Source of the DNA: Phalacrocorax aristotelis
Taxonomy: Eukaryota > Chordata > Aves > Suliformes > Phalacrocoracidae
NCBI RefSeq assembly: GCF_949628215.1
Contig: NC_134279.1
Span: forward strand, 10,646,041-10,710,040
Direction of reading: 5' to 3'
DNA: 64,000 nucleotides
The position numbers and the translations under genes were made by a program. The notes under the pieces are model-generated. The model was not told the DNA's origin and did not search any database. It was given only the letters and a program-made list of their open reading frames with translations. Positions 37,446-49,443 of the stretch are shown here, in pieces. How positions within the stretch are numbered: position 1 is the first letter of the stretch; each line of letters opens with the position of its first letter.

Positions 37446-40302
37446 TTGAAATTACTCTCTAATGGATTATTACTCACCTAAATTACTCAAAGTTTTCTAT
37501 AATGAAGCACCAGCTTTTAAAGTTTCTGTATCTTACAAGAGACCAGTCTATGTGAAGAATTGTATCCTGTTCTCTCCAATGGAGAAACACGTGAGGCTAT
37601 CGATTACCTTATTATCTTCAATTTTTGTATTCTTATTTCTTCAAAAGGTTATATGTCAACGAAGGGGGTGGAATGTGTTCTGGAATATTGAATTGTACAT
37701 TTTTAAAGAGCATAAAGTTGAAGGAGCTGAGATAGTAAAGTCTAGTGGGATGGGTAACCATTTTCTCACTGTAGAATAGTTAGAAAATAAACAGAGATAA
37801 TATATAGATTGCTTTTTCCATTTCTTGTGATTACAGCTCTAAATCTGAGAGGTCAACATTATCAGAAATCAGTGAGGTTTGTTTTTTTCCCCCTGACTGA
37901 CTTACACGAAGTGAAATCCTAGCATTCTTGGAATCTGGCAAAACTACTGTTTTGCCTACTGTTTGGATGGTGTTTTCATGGACCTATATAACATTAATTT
38001 TAACTTCAGGTTTGTCTTTTGGGGAGGATGTTCAGAACACAGAGGTAAAGATTTGGAGTTCTTGGTTTTATTCCTGTATCTGGTAAAATAGCTGAAGGAT
38101 TTTCACTGCAGAAAGATTTTATTTGAACTTTAAAAGATTTTCAGAGCCTATGATGAAAACAGTGGTGTAAGGAGAATATGCTGCAGTTGTACTTTTATGA
38201 TGAATTATGTAGAAGAGGGGAATTCATGCCAGAATTTTGTTCACACTAATTGCTAACTGGAATGAAAATTTCTTCTTTGTTAACCATTGAAAGTAATAGG
38301 ACCATAGGACCCTCATTATACCAATACTCCAGCCTGTATTAAGAAGTCTGTTCCATGATAAGGCTGGACTGGGGGAGAAAAAAGCCCTGTCATTGACCCT
38401 AATCCACTGCCACCACAGGCAACCATGTAGTATGTATGTAGCCAAGGAGCTCCACTAATTGTAAGTTAACGAACACCTCTAGCATTACATAAAATAGTTC
38501 AGACCAAAGAAGAGATTGGAAGAGATCAGAAGTTATCAAGGGTATGTTCAGCAATCTAGAACATTTTAACAGCTTGGGAATTGTCAGGTGAAACTCTCAT
38601 ATAGTCCTAGGAGATTGACCAAACCCAGAGTTTATAAAGAAAAACAAAAAGCCTCAACTACTACTGTCTTCCTGACCTTACTTAAATTGAAATAATCTAG
38701 TTACTGATTCAACCCTAGTGTGGAAGGACGATAAACCAGTGAGACGCTTTAATGTCTTTACACATTAAAGATTTTTAATGTCTCTAGAAATGCCCTTCTG
38801 CACATACCGTGTCCCAACTATGGTCACAGCTGTTTTTGAGTAACTAGAAGAAAGTTAATTAAATATGTAACAAACCTAGCAACCGTATTATGCATAAAGA
38901 GGAAGAACATCATCTTCCTGGATCCCGTTCTTGCCAGCATTCAACAAAGGCCTTGAAGCATGGGTTAATCCAATGTAAAAGTCATGCAAGGATTTAATAT
39001 TTTGAAGAAAACTTTTTGTTCTTAATTAACAATATGACATTGCTTGCAAGTTTTTATTTCCATTAACATCTGTTCCTTTTTGAAACTGTAACGTAAGCTG
39101 CTCAGACTTGTTTGCAAAAATCTTGACTTTTCACTATTCATTATTTCACTATTATTCACTGAATACTCAGTGAAGGTTTGTCAGTTGCTTCTAATCTATT
39201 GCCACATATATTTGTATGCTACCAATAAGTGTGGAAAGTATTGCTTTGTTATCATAACCTGTTGGATTTGAATGAGAAAAAAAATGAGTGAACCTGAAAG
39301 TTCTTAATTTTTCTGGCAATTCTCTGGCAATAATTTCACTACTAAGCAAATAATGTCTTGTTAATACCAGAGCAGCCAATGTGATAATTTATAAAAACAG
39401 AAAGGTGACCTTATGACAACGTAACCTCAAAAAATCTTGATCTCCTTAATGGCATTGTAGCTATATTTTAGTGAAAAGGGCTAATACACAGGGCTAACCT
39501 ATTATGGATGTATTTTGTAAGTGGTGTGACTTAAAAGCTTAATTTGGCATATTGTTCTTTACTCCAAACATTAGCAACATTAACAAATTATGAGTCAAAT
39601 CTCCCTAATCATCTCTACTGCCAAAAATAAAAATACATAAGTAGTTACAAAAAACCCTCTACTTTTAAAAGTCACACATTCATATTTATTTTTCTCACTT
39701 CTGAATCGGATAGGTGGACTCAAGCTTTTCAAGCCTGTCTCTGAAATCATGCAGAAATTTTCATTTCAAAAGTTATTCTCTGGTTCAAATTTCAGTAAAT
39801 GTAGGGAAATCCTACAGTGATACACAGGAGCTATACATGATCGTACCTTCTGGTTTTATTGTCTATGAATCTTGAGATCTGAAAACTTAGCTTAAAAATA
39901 AAAGCTGAGAACTTTCGAATCATGTAACTCATAGAGCTGATGCTTCAGTAAAACCCCCAGATATAACAGCATTGATATAAAATTGTCAGAGTGATCATGT
40001 TATTGGCAGATTGCTGATGAGAGTATGAAGGTTTTTCCAGCTGAATGGTCTGATGTGAGATTGTCACTAAGACAGAATCTGGGTAACGAGTTCCGGTTGA
40101 ATTAGTTTATGGTTTTTCAAGATAAAAGATCTTCCGTACTCCGTTATATAATGTTTTTGGTGTTTTCCCAGGTTATGGGGAGAATATGCTGGTAAAGGAC
40201 TCAGTAATGCCCATTCTTATCATGGTTATATAGAATGGTATTTCTATGTCTGAAGAGGGAAAAAAAGTTCCTGTTTTTCTAATAGATCTTTTTGTTTTAT
40301 TT

Positions 40303-40894
40303 TGTGCTGATTTTCTCTCTGCTAGAGTTAATGTTCTTCACAGCAGCTGGTATGGGGCAATGTTTTGGATTTGTGCTGGAAACTGTTGAGAACCCAGGGA
40401 TGTTTTAGTTCCTGCTGAGCAGGGCTTACACAGAGCCAAGGCCTTTTCTGCCCCTCACCCCACCCCACCAGCCAGGGGCTGGGGGAGCACAAGGGGTTGG
40501 GAGGGTACACGGCTGGGACAGCTGACCCCAACTGACCCAAGGGATGTCCCACACCATACGATGACATACTCAGCATATAAAGCTGGGGGTAGAAGAAGGA
40601 AGGGGGGATGTTCAGAATGATGGTGTTTGTCTTCGCAAGTCACCATTACGTGTGACGGAGCCCTGCTTTCCTGGGGATGGCTGAACCCCTGCCTGCCCGT
40701 GGGCAACAGTGAATGAAGTCCTTGTTTTGCTTTGCTTGTGTGCGTGGCTTTTGCTTTACCTATTGAATTGTCTTTATCTCAACCCATGCATTTTCTCACT
40801 TTTACCCTTCCAATTCTCTCCCCCATCCCATTGTGATGGGAATGTGCAAGTGGCTGTGTGGGGCTTAGTTGCTGTCTGGGGTTAAACTTCAACA
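40303..40894 (+). mobile_element. solo LTR of an endogenous retrovirus, near full length (about 590 bp)
   Basis: The segment starts TGTGCTG and ends TTCAACA, giving the TG...CA ends of an LTR, and matches nearly end to end an LTR I recall as dispersed in many neoavian birds. It is markedly more GC-rich than its surroundings. A TATA box (ATATAAAG, 40575-40582) lies near the middle and fixes the plus orientation. The site where I would expect the polyadenylation hexamer reads ATTGAA (40762-40767). There is no internal retroviral sequence on either side, so this is a solo LTR left by recombination. The 5 bases on each side (TATTT and CCTTT) do not form a clean target duplication. The family name is not assigned. 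Open frames on its minus strand (40328-40706) are shadows. Confidence 0.88.
40575..40582 (+). promoter_or_regulatory. LTR TATA box
   Basis: ATATAAAG in the context CAGCATATAAAGCTGGGGG inside the solo LTR. In LTRs such a box sits at the U3/R junction and directs transcription outward through the 3' end of the LTR, here toward higher coordinates. Whether it is active in this copy cannot be judged from sequence. Confidence 0.7.
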
Positions 40895-41181
40895 CCTTTC
40901 TTTCTCTGTTACTTGGAATGTTTAAAACTGCCCGGAGTTGGGTTTATCAGAAGAATCTTGGTTATAGGCAGAAGAGATATGAAGTAGAGATCAGTATGAG
41001 TATGCCAAGTTCCACACAGATAAAATGACAGGCTATGTTGTGTGATACAGCAGAAGATACTTTATATTCCAGAACACTCAGGACACGGGAAAAGTGGGCC
41101 AGACTGAAGATATACTTGTTGAAATACTGGCACAATTATTTCCAGTAGAATTAAGCTGTTCAAAGAAACCAAGCCTGTAAT

Positions 41182-41310
41182 GTAGATCCTCTGTTTTACA
41201 GCCTCACAAATGTCACTCTCTTACTTTCAGGATGTTACTCTGATCGTAGATCCTCTGTTTTACAGAGTTTATGGATGTCTGTCTCTTACACTCAGGATGC
41301 TACTCTCACT
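41182..41310. repeat. 64/65-bp tandem duplication, two copies
   Basis: Copy A (41182-41245) and copy B (41246-41310) abut exactly. The first 20 bases, GTAGATCCTCTGTTTTACAG, are identical, the middle has diverged, and the ends CTCTTACTTTCAGGATGTTAC and CTCTTACACTCAGGATGCTAC (positions 41217 and 41283 onward) match closely. The pattern is a single local duplication followed by divergence. Confidence 0.9.
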
Positions 41311-41814
41311 GTACCTGCGTGCCAAATAGGAAGGCAGAAACAATCTTAGTAAGAAAGACGACTGTAAGCCTTGTTCATCTCAGTGTGAGGGGAGTTTTGC
41401 AATGATGCTTTAAGAACTGCTATTTATCTTCTATAGTTTATTTGACTCTAAGATTTAGGTGATCCATCTATACTAATGATATTTCTGTAAGTTCAGGTGG
41501 GGTTTTTAAAACTGTATTCAGAGTGTTGTGTTGCCTTTCATTGTGCTGTATTTTTGTTGTGTTTTCTGGCCAGTGCATTCTTAGCTTTAACAGCATGCCA
41601 TGATAGATCTTCCATTCCATTTATACTCAAAAATAATTGATGGAATAAAAGGGAAAAACTTCTCAAGCAGTGTTTATATGTAAGACCAAGGGCAAGCTCT
41701 TTAATGAAGGACAGGTGAACGACATGATCAATATAAAACTCTGTTACTGCCTTTGACTTGGACATCCAGTTGGAAGGTAAAATCTTTGCATGGGATTAGA
41801 CACACCCTTCTGGA

Positions 41815-42005
41815 GGATTGAGGTTAAACTGCGTCACCGCACAGTGATCAGGTGATTGCTGATGGAGGCTTATTAATAGGGTCATTGCCAATGATTAACT
41901 TCAGTTAACCTTCAGTTTGAAGATGCAAAAGGGAAAACCATTCGCCATAAGGATAGTCACAGGCTGATGTTTCTTTTTAAAAGCAGGTTAATCATATTGC
42001 CACGT
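41815..42005. promoter_or_regulatory. candidate conserved non-coding element
   Basis: Dense non-repetitive motifs include GAGGTTAAACTGCGTCACCG, GTGATCAGGTGATTGC, GGCTTATTAATAGGGTCATTG, ATGATTAACTTCAGTTAACC and CAGGTTAATCATATTGCC (HNF1-like GTTAATNATTAAC half-sites recur). This is the strongest motif cluster I see in the window. The regulatory role is an inference. Confidence 0.3.
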
Positions 42006-45000
42006 CTTAAAAACAGTGCTCATGGGGTAAATTATTCTGCTTTGAGGAAATAACATCTATTTCTTCAGCCAAGCTTCTATAGTGGAAAAATGGGATGAGT
42101 AATGAAACCTGGGTGTTTTATTGGATGTTCATTAAAATTCAGCTACTGTTTCTGTAAATGGTTTGCAACTAGTAGCAACTTATGTAAAAAGGTAATTATA
42201 TGCTAACTATAAAAATATAACTTGATTATGAATATGATTTATATGGTCATTATAAAAATATGCTAACCTTACTTTGTGTTCATAATGTGATCTATATTTT
42301 AATTGTAGAATTACAAGCTACTTAAAAACCCTAAAAACTTTAAGCTATGAAAATACAGTCCAGTTGATACATGTTACATGCCATGCCTCTGAAAGAGGCA
42401 ATGAGATTTGAGTAACTGCATGTCTGTTAGTCTGATCTTGGTATTATGCAAACCTAAAAAGTGAGCTTTAAAGGGAAGAATAATTAATAACATGAAGAAA
42501 CATCAGATAACGTTCTGTGGGCTTGACTGAATCTTAGTGAGAAAAATAAAGGGTTGGATCAGGATGAGTCTGAGTTACCAGTGTGACATGACCACTAAAA
42601 AGTCAAATGCAAACTCTTAGGAAATAATTTTTCTCATAGATATTGGGCAGGTGGTAATGCCAAATTCATAATTTGGCCTCTGTTCAAGTGTTAACGTAAT
42701 CAGCAAATTTCCATTTACAATTTCTGAGTACTTCTTATAGGTCTATCTGTGCCTAGGAGGTAAAAGGCACACACACAAAGAAAAAATCTCGGTGCTTAAC
42801 TTTTCAATTATTTCATCCAGTAAAAGGGTGAGATGAAAACTATTTGCTTGCAGTAAATGGTTGTCATAAAGGAGGACCCAAAGCAGGTTTGAGGTGATCT
42901 GAAAATAGGATTAAATTGAGCAAAGGAAAATTTAGATGGAATGTAAGAATACAACTCTTAATAAAGTTTCAATAGAAGTTATTTTTCCTTTTGTAGTAGA
43001 TCAGTAGCTCAGTAGCATCTCCTTCTCTTCGGTCATTCAGAACAAAGCATTGAGATATTTGCTGTAGAGGGCAATTTTATATTGCCAAGGAGATGTACGA
43101 TATGATCTAATAAGCCTTTCCTCATCACTAATTTCTTTTTGTGGTACTTTAATGTGGTGATTTGGAAAATTGAAAACAGAATTGCAAAGATTAATACTTG
43201 GTTTGAATTTGATTCATATTTTTGCTGTTACTGTTCATGGCACATCTATAATTATGTTCTTATGCATTCGCAGAGATTGTACCGCTCTCTGTCAAGTATA
43301 TTATTAAGGCATTGACCTGTATCGCTCACAAAATGTTCAGTCAGTTGTTTAAAGCAGAAGCTGAAGTACCTTAAAGGAAGAAGTCTCTCACCACTGTCAT
43401 GGAATTCTGCAGTCTGGTGGCAAAATGCTTTCTAAGGTAAAGACTATTTGTCAATACATCTTTTCGAGTACAGCTTATCTGTCCTTGTAAGCCTGGGTGT
43501 ATCCATCTAAGACAGAAGGAAAAGACATTTACTTTACTGTACTTAACACTGCTGTTTTTCTTTCATCATAGTAACTGTTCTTGCATGTGGAAAAGGCTCC
43601 TTGTGCCACGTTTCGTCTATCTTTATAACTGTCTTGCATATAGAGTGATTCACTTGCAGTGGTAAAAAGTCTCCTGTCTTCTGGGTCAATTCAGCATACT
43701 GCTGGTCTTGGGAAAGTAAAGTCTCAGCACTCCTTCCGTGGTCCATATCTGTTGCAGATCTTTGCCAGGATACAAAGCTTTAATGGAAGAGTGCCCAAAT
43801 AGCTTTGTAAGAAAGGAGTTTAACTGCTTCTCTGGTCTTGTGTGTTTCACAGATTCAAGTATGTTTCTTCTGAAATCACACATAGGATTGTGCTCTCCGG
43901 GCCTCTCTTCTTCTTAACACACAACTCTGTTGCTACTTGTGGAGAACAAGAGTAAACTCTACAGAGCCTACTTTGAATCTCCAAGTAGTTTTTATATTTT
44001 TTAATGGCCATAAGTAACCGGGTTTACGCAAAGAAAACACACAGCTATTGGTTAAAAATATAAAATGTTTTAGTTTGTGTCTGTCCTGAAGTGTCTTTAA
44101 AAGTCTTAATTTCAAGAAGCAGGCCGCTTAATGCTTTTTGACACTCAAGAGTATTGAAGGATTCTCAAATTAGTATCCCATAAAGCAAAACAGTCCTAAT
44201 CAGTTGTCACTTTATAAAATCCTCGTGTATGTGTTATTTTAGGATCTGGGTAATAAAGAATGCATTTAAATGTGCTAAACTTTTAGGACAGGCAAAGTAA
44301 TTGTTTTCACGCAGAGACTGTGAAAACATCCTGAGAATATAGATGGCACTATATGCTCAGAAACAGAAAGCTGCAAATAGACTTTTTTTATTATTTTTTT
44401 TTTTAATCTGGGATGAGAGCTGAAAACAACTTTAGGCTGGGTTTTTTTTCTGCAGAGCTGAAAAAAACAAGGCTCAGGGATGAATGCAGTAGCAGCATCA
44501 AGAGCAACGGTTAGAGAAAGAAGCACCTCAACCCGTTTGTTTGTGAATGTTATAAAAATACATTATTCTTCAGAAGAAAAAGTTCTGTGCTTTCTGTGCT
44601 TTCTGTCATGGGCAGACATCTTGGTTTTCTTCACAAGGTCTTACGTTTCATGTATTCACTTATATATATGACTCAATCCAGTTCTGTGCTCATCTTTGTC
44701 TTTTATACTCCAAAATACTTTGTCACTGTTTCTGAGAAATAAATTTTTAGCTTCTTTTATGGTGACCATTGTTCCTCGACCATCTTTGTGAACGGTCTTG
44801 CCTGCTCAACCTTCACAAGGCTTCTGTCAGAACTTAAAAAACCTGAAATGCTTATTAATGAGGATGTTATCCTTAGTCAAAGCATGCTGTACTAACCATC
44901 TGTCACTTCTGATTACTCTTTGGAGAGGCGATGTTTCACAGATATAACATCTGAGGACCACCAGGCTTTGGGAGGAACTCCCTTTCCTCCTCCTAGTATA

Positions 45001-45114
45001 AAGCATATAAATCATCCAGTGGCTTGGATGTGCCTTACTCATATTCAGAACTGTCATGGTTCTTAATGGTATGTCTCCCTTTTGGTCCTCTTGTCCCTCT
45101 TGAAGATGGAGTAC

Positions 45115-45135
45115 TTTTTTTTTGTTGTTGTTGTT
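45115..45135. repeat. T9(GTT)4 microsatellite
   Basis: Nine T followed by four GTT units. Confidence 0.9.
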
Positions 45136-47099
45136 CACAAGTTCTCCTGGGGGGGAAAAAGAAAAAGACACCTTCAACTGTGGGTATTTGTCAGCATTTT
45201 GATTCATGCCTCTTACAGGTCCACTTTCATAAGGATGTCTGCCTTATTTTTTGAAATGCTCAGCTATATTCTTTGTAAGAGTATTTCTTATATATGCAGG
45301 AGGGGCTGGGATAGGTAGAGACAACGTGAATGGGTTCTGAATAAAACTGAGCAATTTCCTAGTCCTATGTAGATTTTTTTTTTCTTTTTTAAAAGTACTG
45401 GCTTTTTCATTTTAAGCTACAGAAAGGTATTCTAGTCCCAGACATAATTAGGATCCAACACTTCCATCAATAGCTTCAGTGATTGAAGTATCTGCAGGTT
45501 GCTAATGGTTCTTGATTGTCCCAGTTGGCATCTGGAGACAGCTCTTTTTGTCTCTCTGGTCAAAGTCCATGCTTAGAATACAAATGGCGTTTTAACATGC
45601 GTTAGCCAGATACGGATCTTAAAGTTCTTTCATCAAGGCAAGTTGATAGTTTTGAAACATTTGTGATGTAATATAAATCCTGGCATTGCAATACGGACTG
45701 AGCTACCTACTGAGTTAAAAATTGTAACTGCAGTATATTTTTACCAGTGTTTATATATCTCAGAAAAACAATTAAAGCTCAGTAGATGCAACTGCTTTAA
45801 GCTTAATTATGGTAATATGAAAAGTAGCAAGCAAAATCTATGTAGAGTCTAGATAAATTCTCTAGTTCCTTATGGTTGGAGTTCATGCCATTAATTTCTC
45901 AAGCTCATACTACCATGTTGTGTAGAAAAGAGATTGCACAGACATGTGCAGTGTTCTAGCCCCACATATTGGTATGCTGTAACATGATTTTAACACATTT
46001 GTTAACGTGTGTAAAGCTAATCCTTGTTTTTTTAAAAAATGCTATTACTGATGGTGAAGGTAAGCCATTCACCCCTCTTGAAACTGTGAAATACATGAAA
46101 CAAAAAGCCTACGCTCTGCATTCTTGTTTAACTTCCAAACAATGATTAATACAGGCTCTCAATTTATTATATATTGCAGTTACACCTGCTGATTCATCAT
46201 ACTAAACTTTCATTAATATGTGTGTTACTAGCTGTCATGGATGTGAAGGGAACCATGAAAAAGAGATCCAGTTGTAAAAGAACAGTGGTATCCTCCTGCA
46301 TTTACAAACAGCAGAAAATAAGCTGCTAAAATTCTCCTGCACTGGATATTTTTTTGTGTTGGATTCCCAAAGTTGGATTTTATGAATTCCACAATTTCTG
46401 TGTATGGAGGTCACTGCTGTATTCTAACAATGCTGAAGGAAATATTTTGTCTACACGTTAAAACAAACCACATAAGTATTAGAACTGCATTGTTATGTAC
46501 AGTGACAAAGTAAAATGAGTAGAATAATCAGTATGCCACATCATTTAATTTCAGTAAGAGGACTAGATTCCCATATTTTCAAATGTCAGCAAAACATGAA
46601 ATTTCACTGCAGAATTTGTCATGTGGGTTGCATAACAGATGATAGATAATTGGCAAGTGGGAAGGCAGGGGAGGCAGTCTGATATTCTAGGGTGTATATT
46701 TTCACCTTGATGATCTTGGTAGTGGAGGAATTGATATTTAATGTTTTTCATTAACTTACACAGTAAATCATTTGTTGTGGTACTCAGAGATATGGTGTAG
46801 TGGTGAAGTTAGAGTTCACAGAATGCAAAACTGTCAAAGGTGAGGTGAATAAATTAAGTAGCTTGTACATTTGGGCAGGCAGATTTCAAGGACTATGCTG
46901 CTTTTTGGATGCATGCAGGGCAGCCTAAGGCTTGGTTCTACTACATTGTAGTTGACACAGGTTCTACAAGTACCCTTAGAAAGGTCTTCAGTAAAGCTAC
47001 TGGATAGAAAATATGCTTAAGGACAACACTTGACTGCTTTATTGGAGCTCTGCTAAGCAGGTGATGTGTTAACTGAACAGGTCACTTAATTGACTTGTA

Positions 47100-47215
47100 T
47101 GTCCATTGTAAATGGGAATGGTAATACTGTTGCTTGCCACAGCCCGTCAGTGTCCTCTATGTGTATTGTGCGAGCTTTTCGATGCAGATATATGAGTATG
47201 ATAAAGATCAGTTCC
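47100..47215 (+). repeat. possible MIR-like SINE 3' segment
   Basis: GTCCATTGTAAATGGGAATG and the following GTAATACTGTTGCTTGCC segment, then GTGCGAGCTTTTCGATGCAG, resemble in order the CATCTGTAAAATGGG...AATA and AAGCGCTTTGAGAT parts of amniote MIR-type SINEs. The match is diverged and lacks the promoter boxes. It is plausible but not secure. Confidence 0.4.
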
Positions 47216-47296
47216 TAGGTTAAAATACCCAACTCTTTCTGTGTAAACGATTGTGCACGTAAAATCACATCTCTTAATTCTCCTGACAAGTGCTAA

Positions 47297-47570
47297 GAGG
47301 ATGGAGTCAGCCTCTCCTCAGTGACAGAAGGACAAGAGGCAAAGGGCACAAACTGAAATATAAGAACTGTTTAAATGTAAGAAAAACCTTTCCCTGTGGG
47401 GGTGGTTGAACACTGGAGCGAGTTTCTCAGAGAGGTTGTGGAGTCTCCATCCTTGGAGATTCAAAACGCTAATGGACATGGCCCTGAGCAACCTGCTCTA
47501 CTTGACCTTGTTTTGAGCACTGGGGGGTGGAAGAGCTCCCTTCCAGCCTCAGCCCCTCTGTGATTCTGTG
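47297..47570 (+). mobile_element. CR1 LINE 3' fragment, sense orientation
   Basis: The order GATGGAGTCAGCCTCTCCTC, ACAAGAGGCAAAGGGCACAA, GAGAGGTTGTGGAGTCTCCA, TTGGAGATTCAAAACGC and CTGTGATTCTGTG is that of the last 270 or so bases of avian CR1, ending in the terminal ATTCTGTG-type units at 47570. The copy is 5'-truncated, carries small deletions relative to CR1 in general, and has no open frame of significance. Confidence 0.93.
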
Positions 47571-47825
47571 TCATCCTTTCTTAGTGCTGTTTCATTTTAT
47601 TGCAGCTGATATTTCAACGGTATAACAGAAAACCTTAGCGAAAGAACTTGTGTTTTATTTCACAGGTATGAGTTTCTTTGCATGCCATGTTTACTGTCTA
47701 TGAGTCAATGCCATTGCGTATTTGGTTGGTTGTGCCAGTAATCTTTAATGACGCTGACATGGGATTTTATTTTCAGGCGATTTCCCTTAAATTAAATGTG
47801 ATCCTTTCTCTGGATATTATGTTTG

Positions 47826-47846
47826 AATGTTCAGAATCTGAACATT
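47826..47846. repeat. 9-bp perfect inverted repeat, 3-base loop
   Basis: AATGTTCAG (47826-47834) and CTGAACATT (47838-47846) are exact reverse complements around AAT. As a DNA element it is a compact dyad of the kind bound by dimeric transcription factors, but it does not match the spacing of a glucocorticoid (AGAACANNNTGTTCT) or heat-shock element. It could also be chance. Confidence 0.85.
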
Positions 47847-48524
47847 ATATGGCTTTTCAGTTCAAAATAATCTTGTACTAAACATTTCCAGTTTATCACC
47901 CAGTGGTCTTGAAAAACTTACCAGAAAAATTTTAAAGATTGCTCTCAGTATTAATGGGAGTTTAATACTTTTGTCAACGGAAGAAAGATCTCTTCTCGAT
48001 GTGTGCAGATAGGTTACAAAAATATTTATTTAAAAAATTTTAACAGTTGTGTTAAATGAAATACAGGTAATACTTGCACTGGTCACATTTCAAGGGCACC
48101 ATGAAGGTGCTAATATAAACAGATAAGCATAAAAAGAAATAAAACTATTAAAAATGTGAATAATCATTACTGTAGGAAACTACTCTGTCCCTGATAGCTG
48201 CTCTTCTTGCTATAACAACATATGTGACTTGATGCCATGGAAAAACAGAAGATAATTTCAAAATACTTTTGTCATCTTCTACAGATTTAAGGGAAATTTT
48301 ATACTAACATTTCTCCTTCCGTAGCAGTTGGAAAATACAGCACGTGTTTTATGTTCTGTATATTACTTCAAAAATGAAAAAAATCCAGGATTGTGGCAGT
48401 CTTTCGCTCCATTATTATTTTTTTTTTTAGTTTGTCATAGTCATACAAACCATAGCAGCATATGACAGGAAGAGTTGTCCATCCCACTCTGCAAAAAGAT
48501 TAAGCATAATCTAAATTTGAACTG

Positions 48525-48540
48525 TAACCCTAACCCTACC
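48525..48540 (+). repeat. short telomere-like CCCTAA run
   Basis: TAACCCTAACCCTACC is about two and a half units of the vertebrate telomere repeat in C-rich orientation. It is too short to be a true interstitial telomere block and may be chance. Confidence 0.6.
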
Positions 48541-49239
48541 AAATTTGTGTGTCCAGGCTGTTCTTCACACCTTTAAATAAGAATGGCTTGCTGTAATGCC
48601 GAACTCTGTTACAGTCAGAGTGTGTTCCTAATGTCATAATAAGGGGTTTTTTAATTGTACATAGAATGCATTTTTTCTTTTCCTCCAGGTGCCATACAGA
48701 ACAATTAAATTGCTGTTTTGATAATAGGCTTTTAATGGTAGAAAATTATTGCAGATCCTCCTTTGATGATGTGTTTCTCTGGACCAAACAAACAAAAATC
48801 CTTCAGTGTCTCTTCATACTTGATTAAAAAACATAGAGCTTTTATCAGTTTTGTTGTATTCCTGAAGACACTTCTTTGTGTCTTGTTTGTTAATTTTTGC
48901 CTGAAATGTAGTACCCAGCTTAAGCAGAGTCATCTAGATAGGATTAAAAGTCCTGAGTTGCAGAAATACATTACCTATAATATTCCTACTAATACGTACT
49001 ATTATGACACCTCATATCCTGCGGGAGCAGTTTATTGCTCACTCATCATCCATTTATTTTCCAGCTGTAAAATGCAGACCATTCTGTTATTCCTAATTTT
49101 ATATTTATACATTTGATTTTATTTTTTCTCAGCTCACTAGTTTTTATTTTGGTCTATGATCAAGTGAAATGGGTAACTTGAAAAGAAAGATAAACGAAGT
49201 GTAGTTAAAAGCAGCATATGAGTTAATTAAGGTACTTGA

Positions 49240-49443
49240 ATGTGTCCAGAGGAGAGCAACAAGGCTGGTGAAAGGGCTGGAAGGAATGTCCTGCGAGGAG
49301 CAGCTGAGGACACTGGCTTTGTCTAGAGAGAAGACGAAGGGGCTACCCCATGATTCTGGGTAAACACGCTTTAGCTTTTTGTCAGCCCTGAAGTGGTCAG
49401 GCAGTTGATGATCCCTTCCAACTGGAACTATTCTATTCTATGT
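49240..49443 (+). mobile_element. CR1 LINE 3' fragment, sense, internally deleted
   Basis: GTCCAGAGGAGAGCAACAAG at the left, GGAGCAGCTGAGGACACTGG, then CAGCCCTGAAGTGGTCAGGC and TCCCTTCCAACTGGAACTATTCTATTCTATG at the right (49412 onward) are CR1 blocks in order, ending in the ATTCTATG tail. A large block between about 49345 and 49380 is missing or scrambled relative to CR1 copies in general. No coding potential. Confidence 0.92.

Larger units (their letters stand above)
33880..40302. other. gene-free stretch
   Basis: I see no supported gene. The 131-codon frame at 34368-34763 has no recognisable domain and is probably chance. Several AATAAA-type hexamers occur between 34900 and 34930 and elsewhere, at the frequency expected for this base composition. 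Two motif-rich stretches (35920 and 37080) are listed separately. The rest is unique-looking AT-rich DNA. Confidence 0.65.
40895..47296. other. gene-free stretch
   Basis: I see no supported gene. Distinct items are the tandem duplication at 41182, a motif-rich stretch at 41815, a T9(GTT)4 tract at 45115-45135, the triplicated CTGTGCTTT-type unit near 44585-44607 and a possible MIR-like segment at 47100. Open frames are short and unrelated to known families. Confidence 0.65.

Noticed and set aside
40328..40706. Minus-strand frames rich in P, S and H
   Set aside because: They lie antisense within the solo LTR and are shadows.
48525..48540. Interstitial telomere block
   Set aside because: Only about 2.5 repeat units; too short to claim a fusion or telomere insertion.
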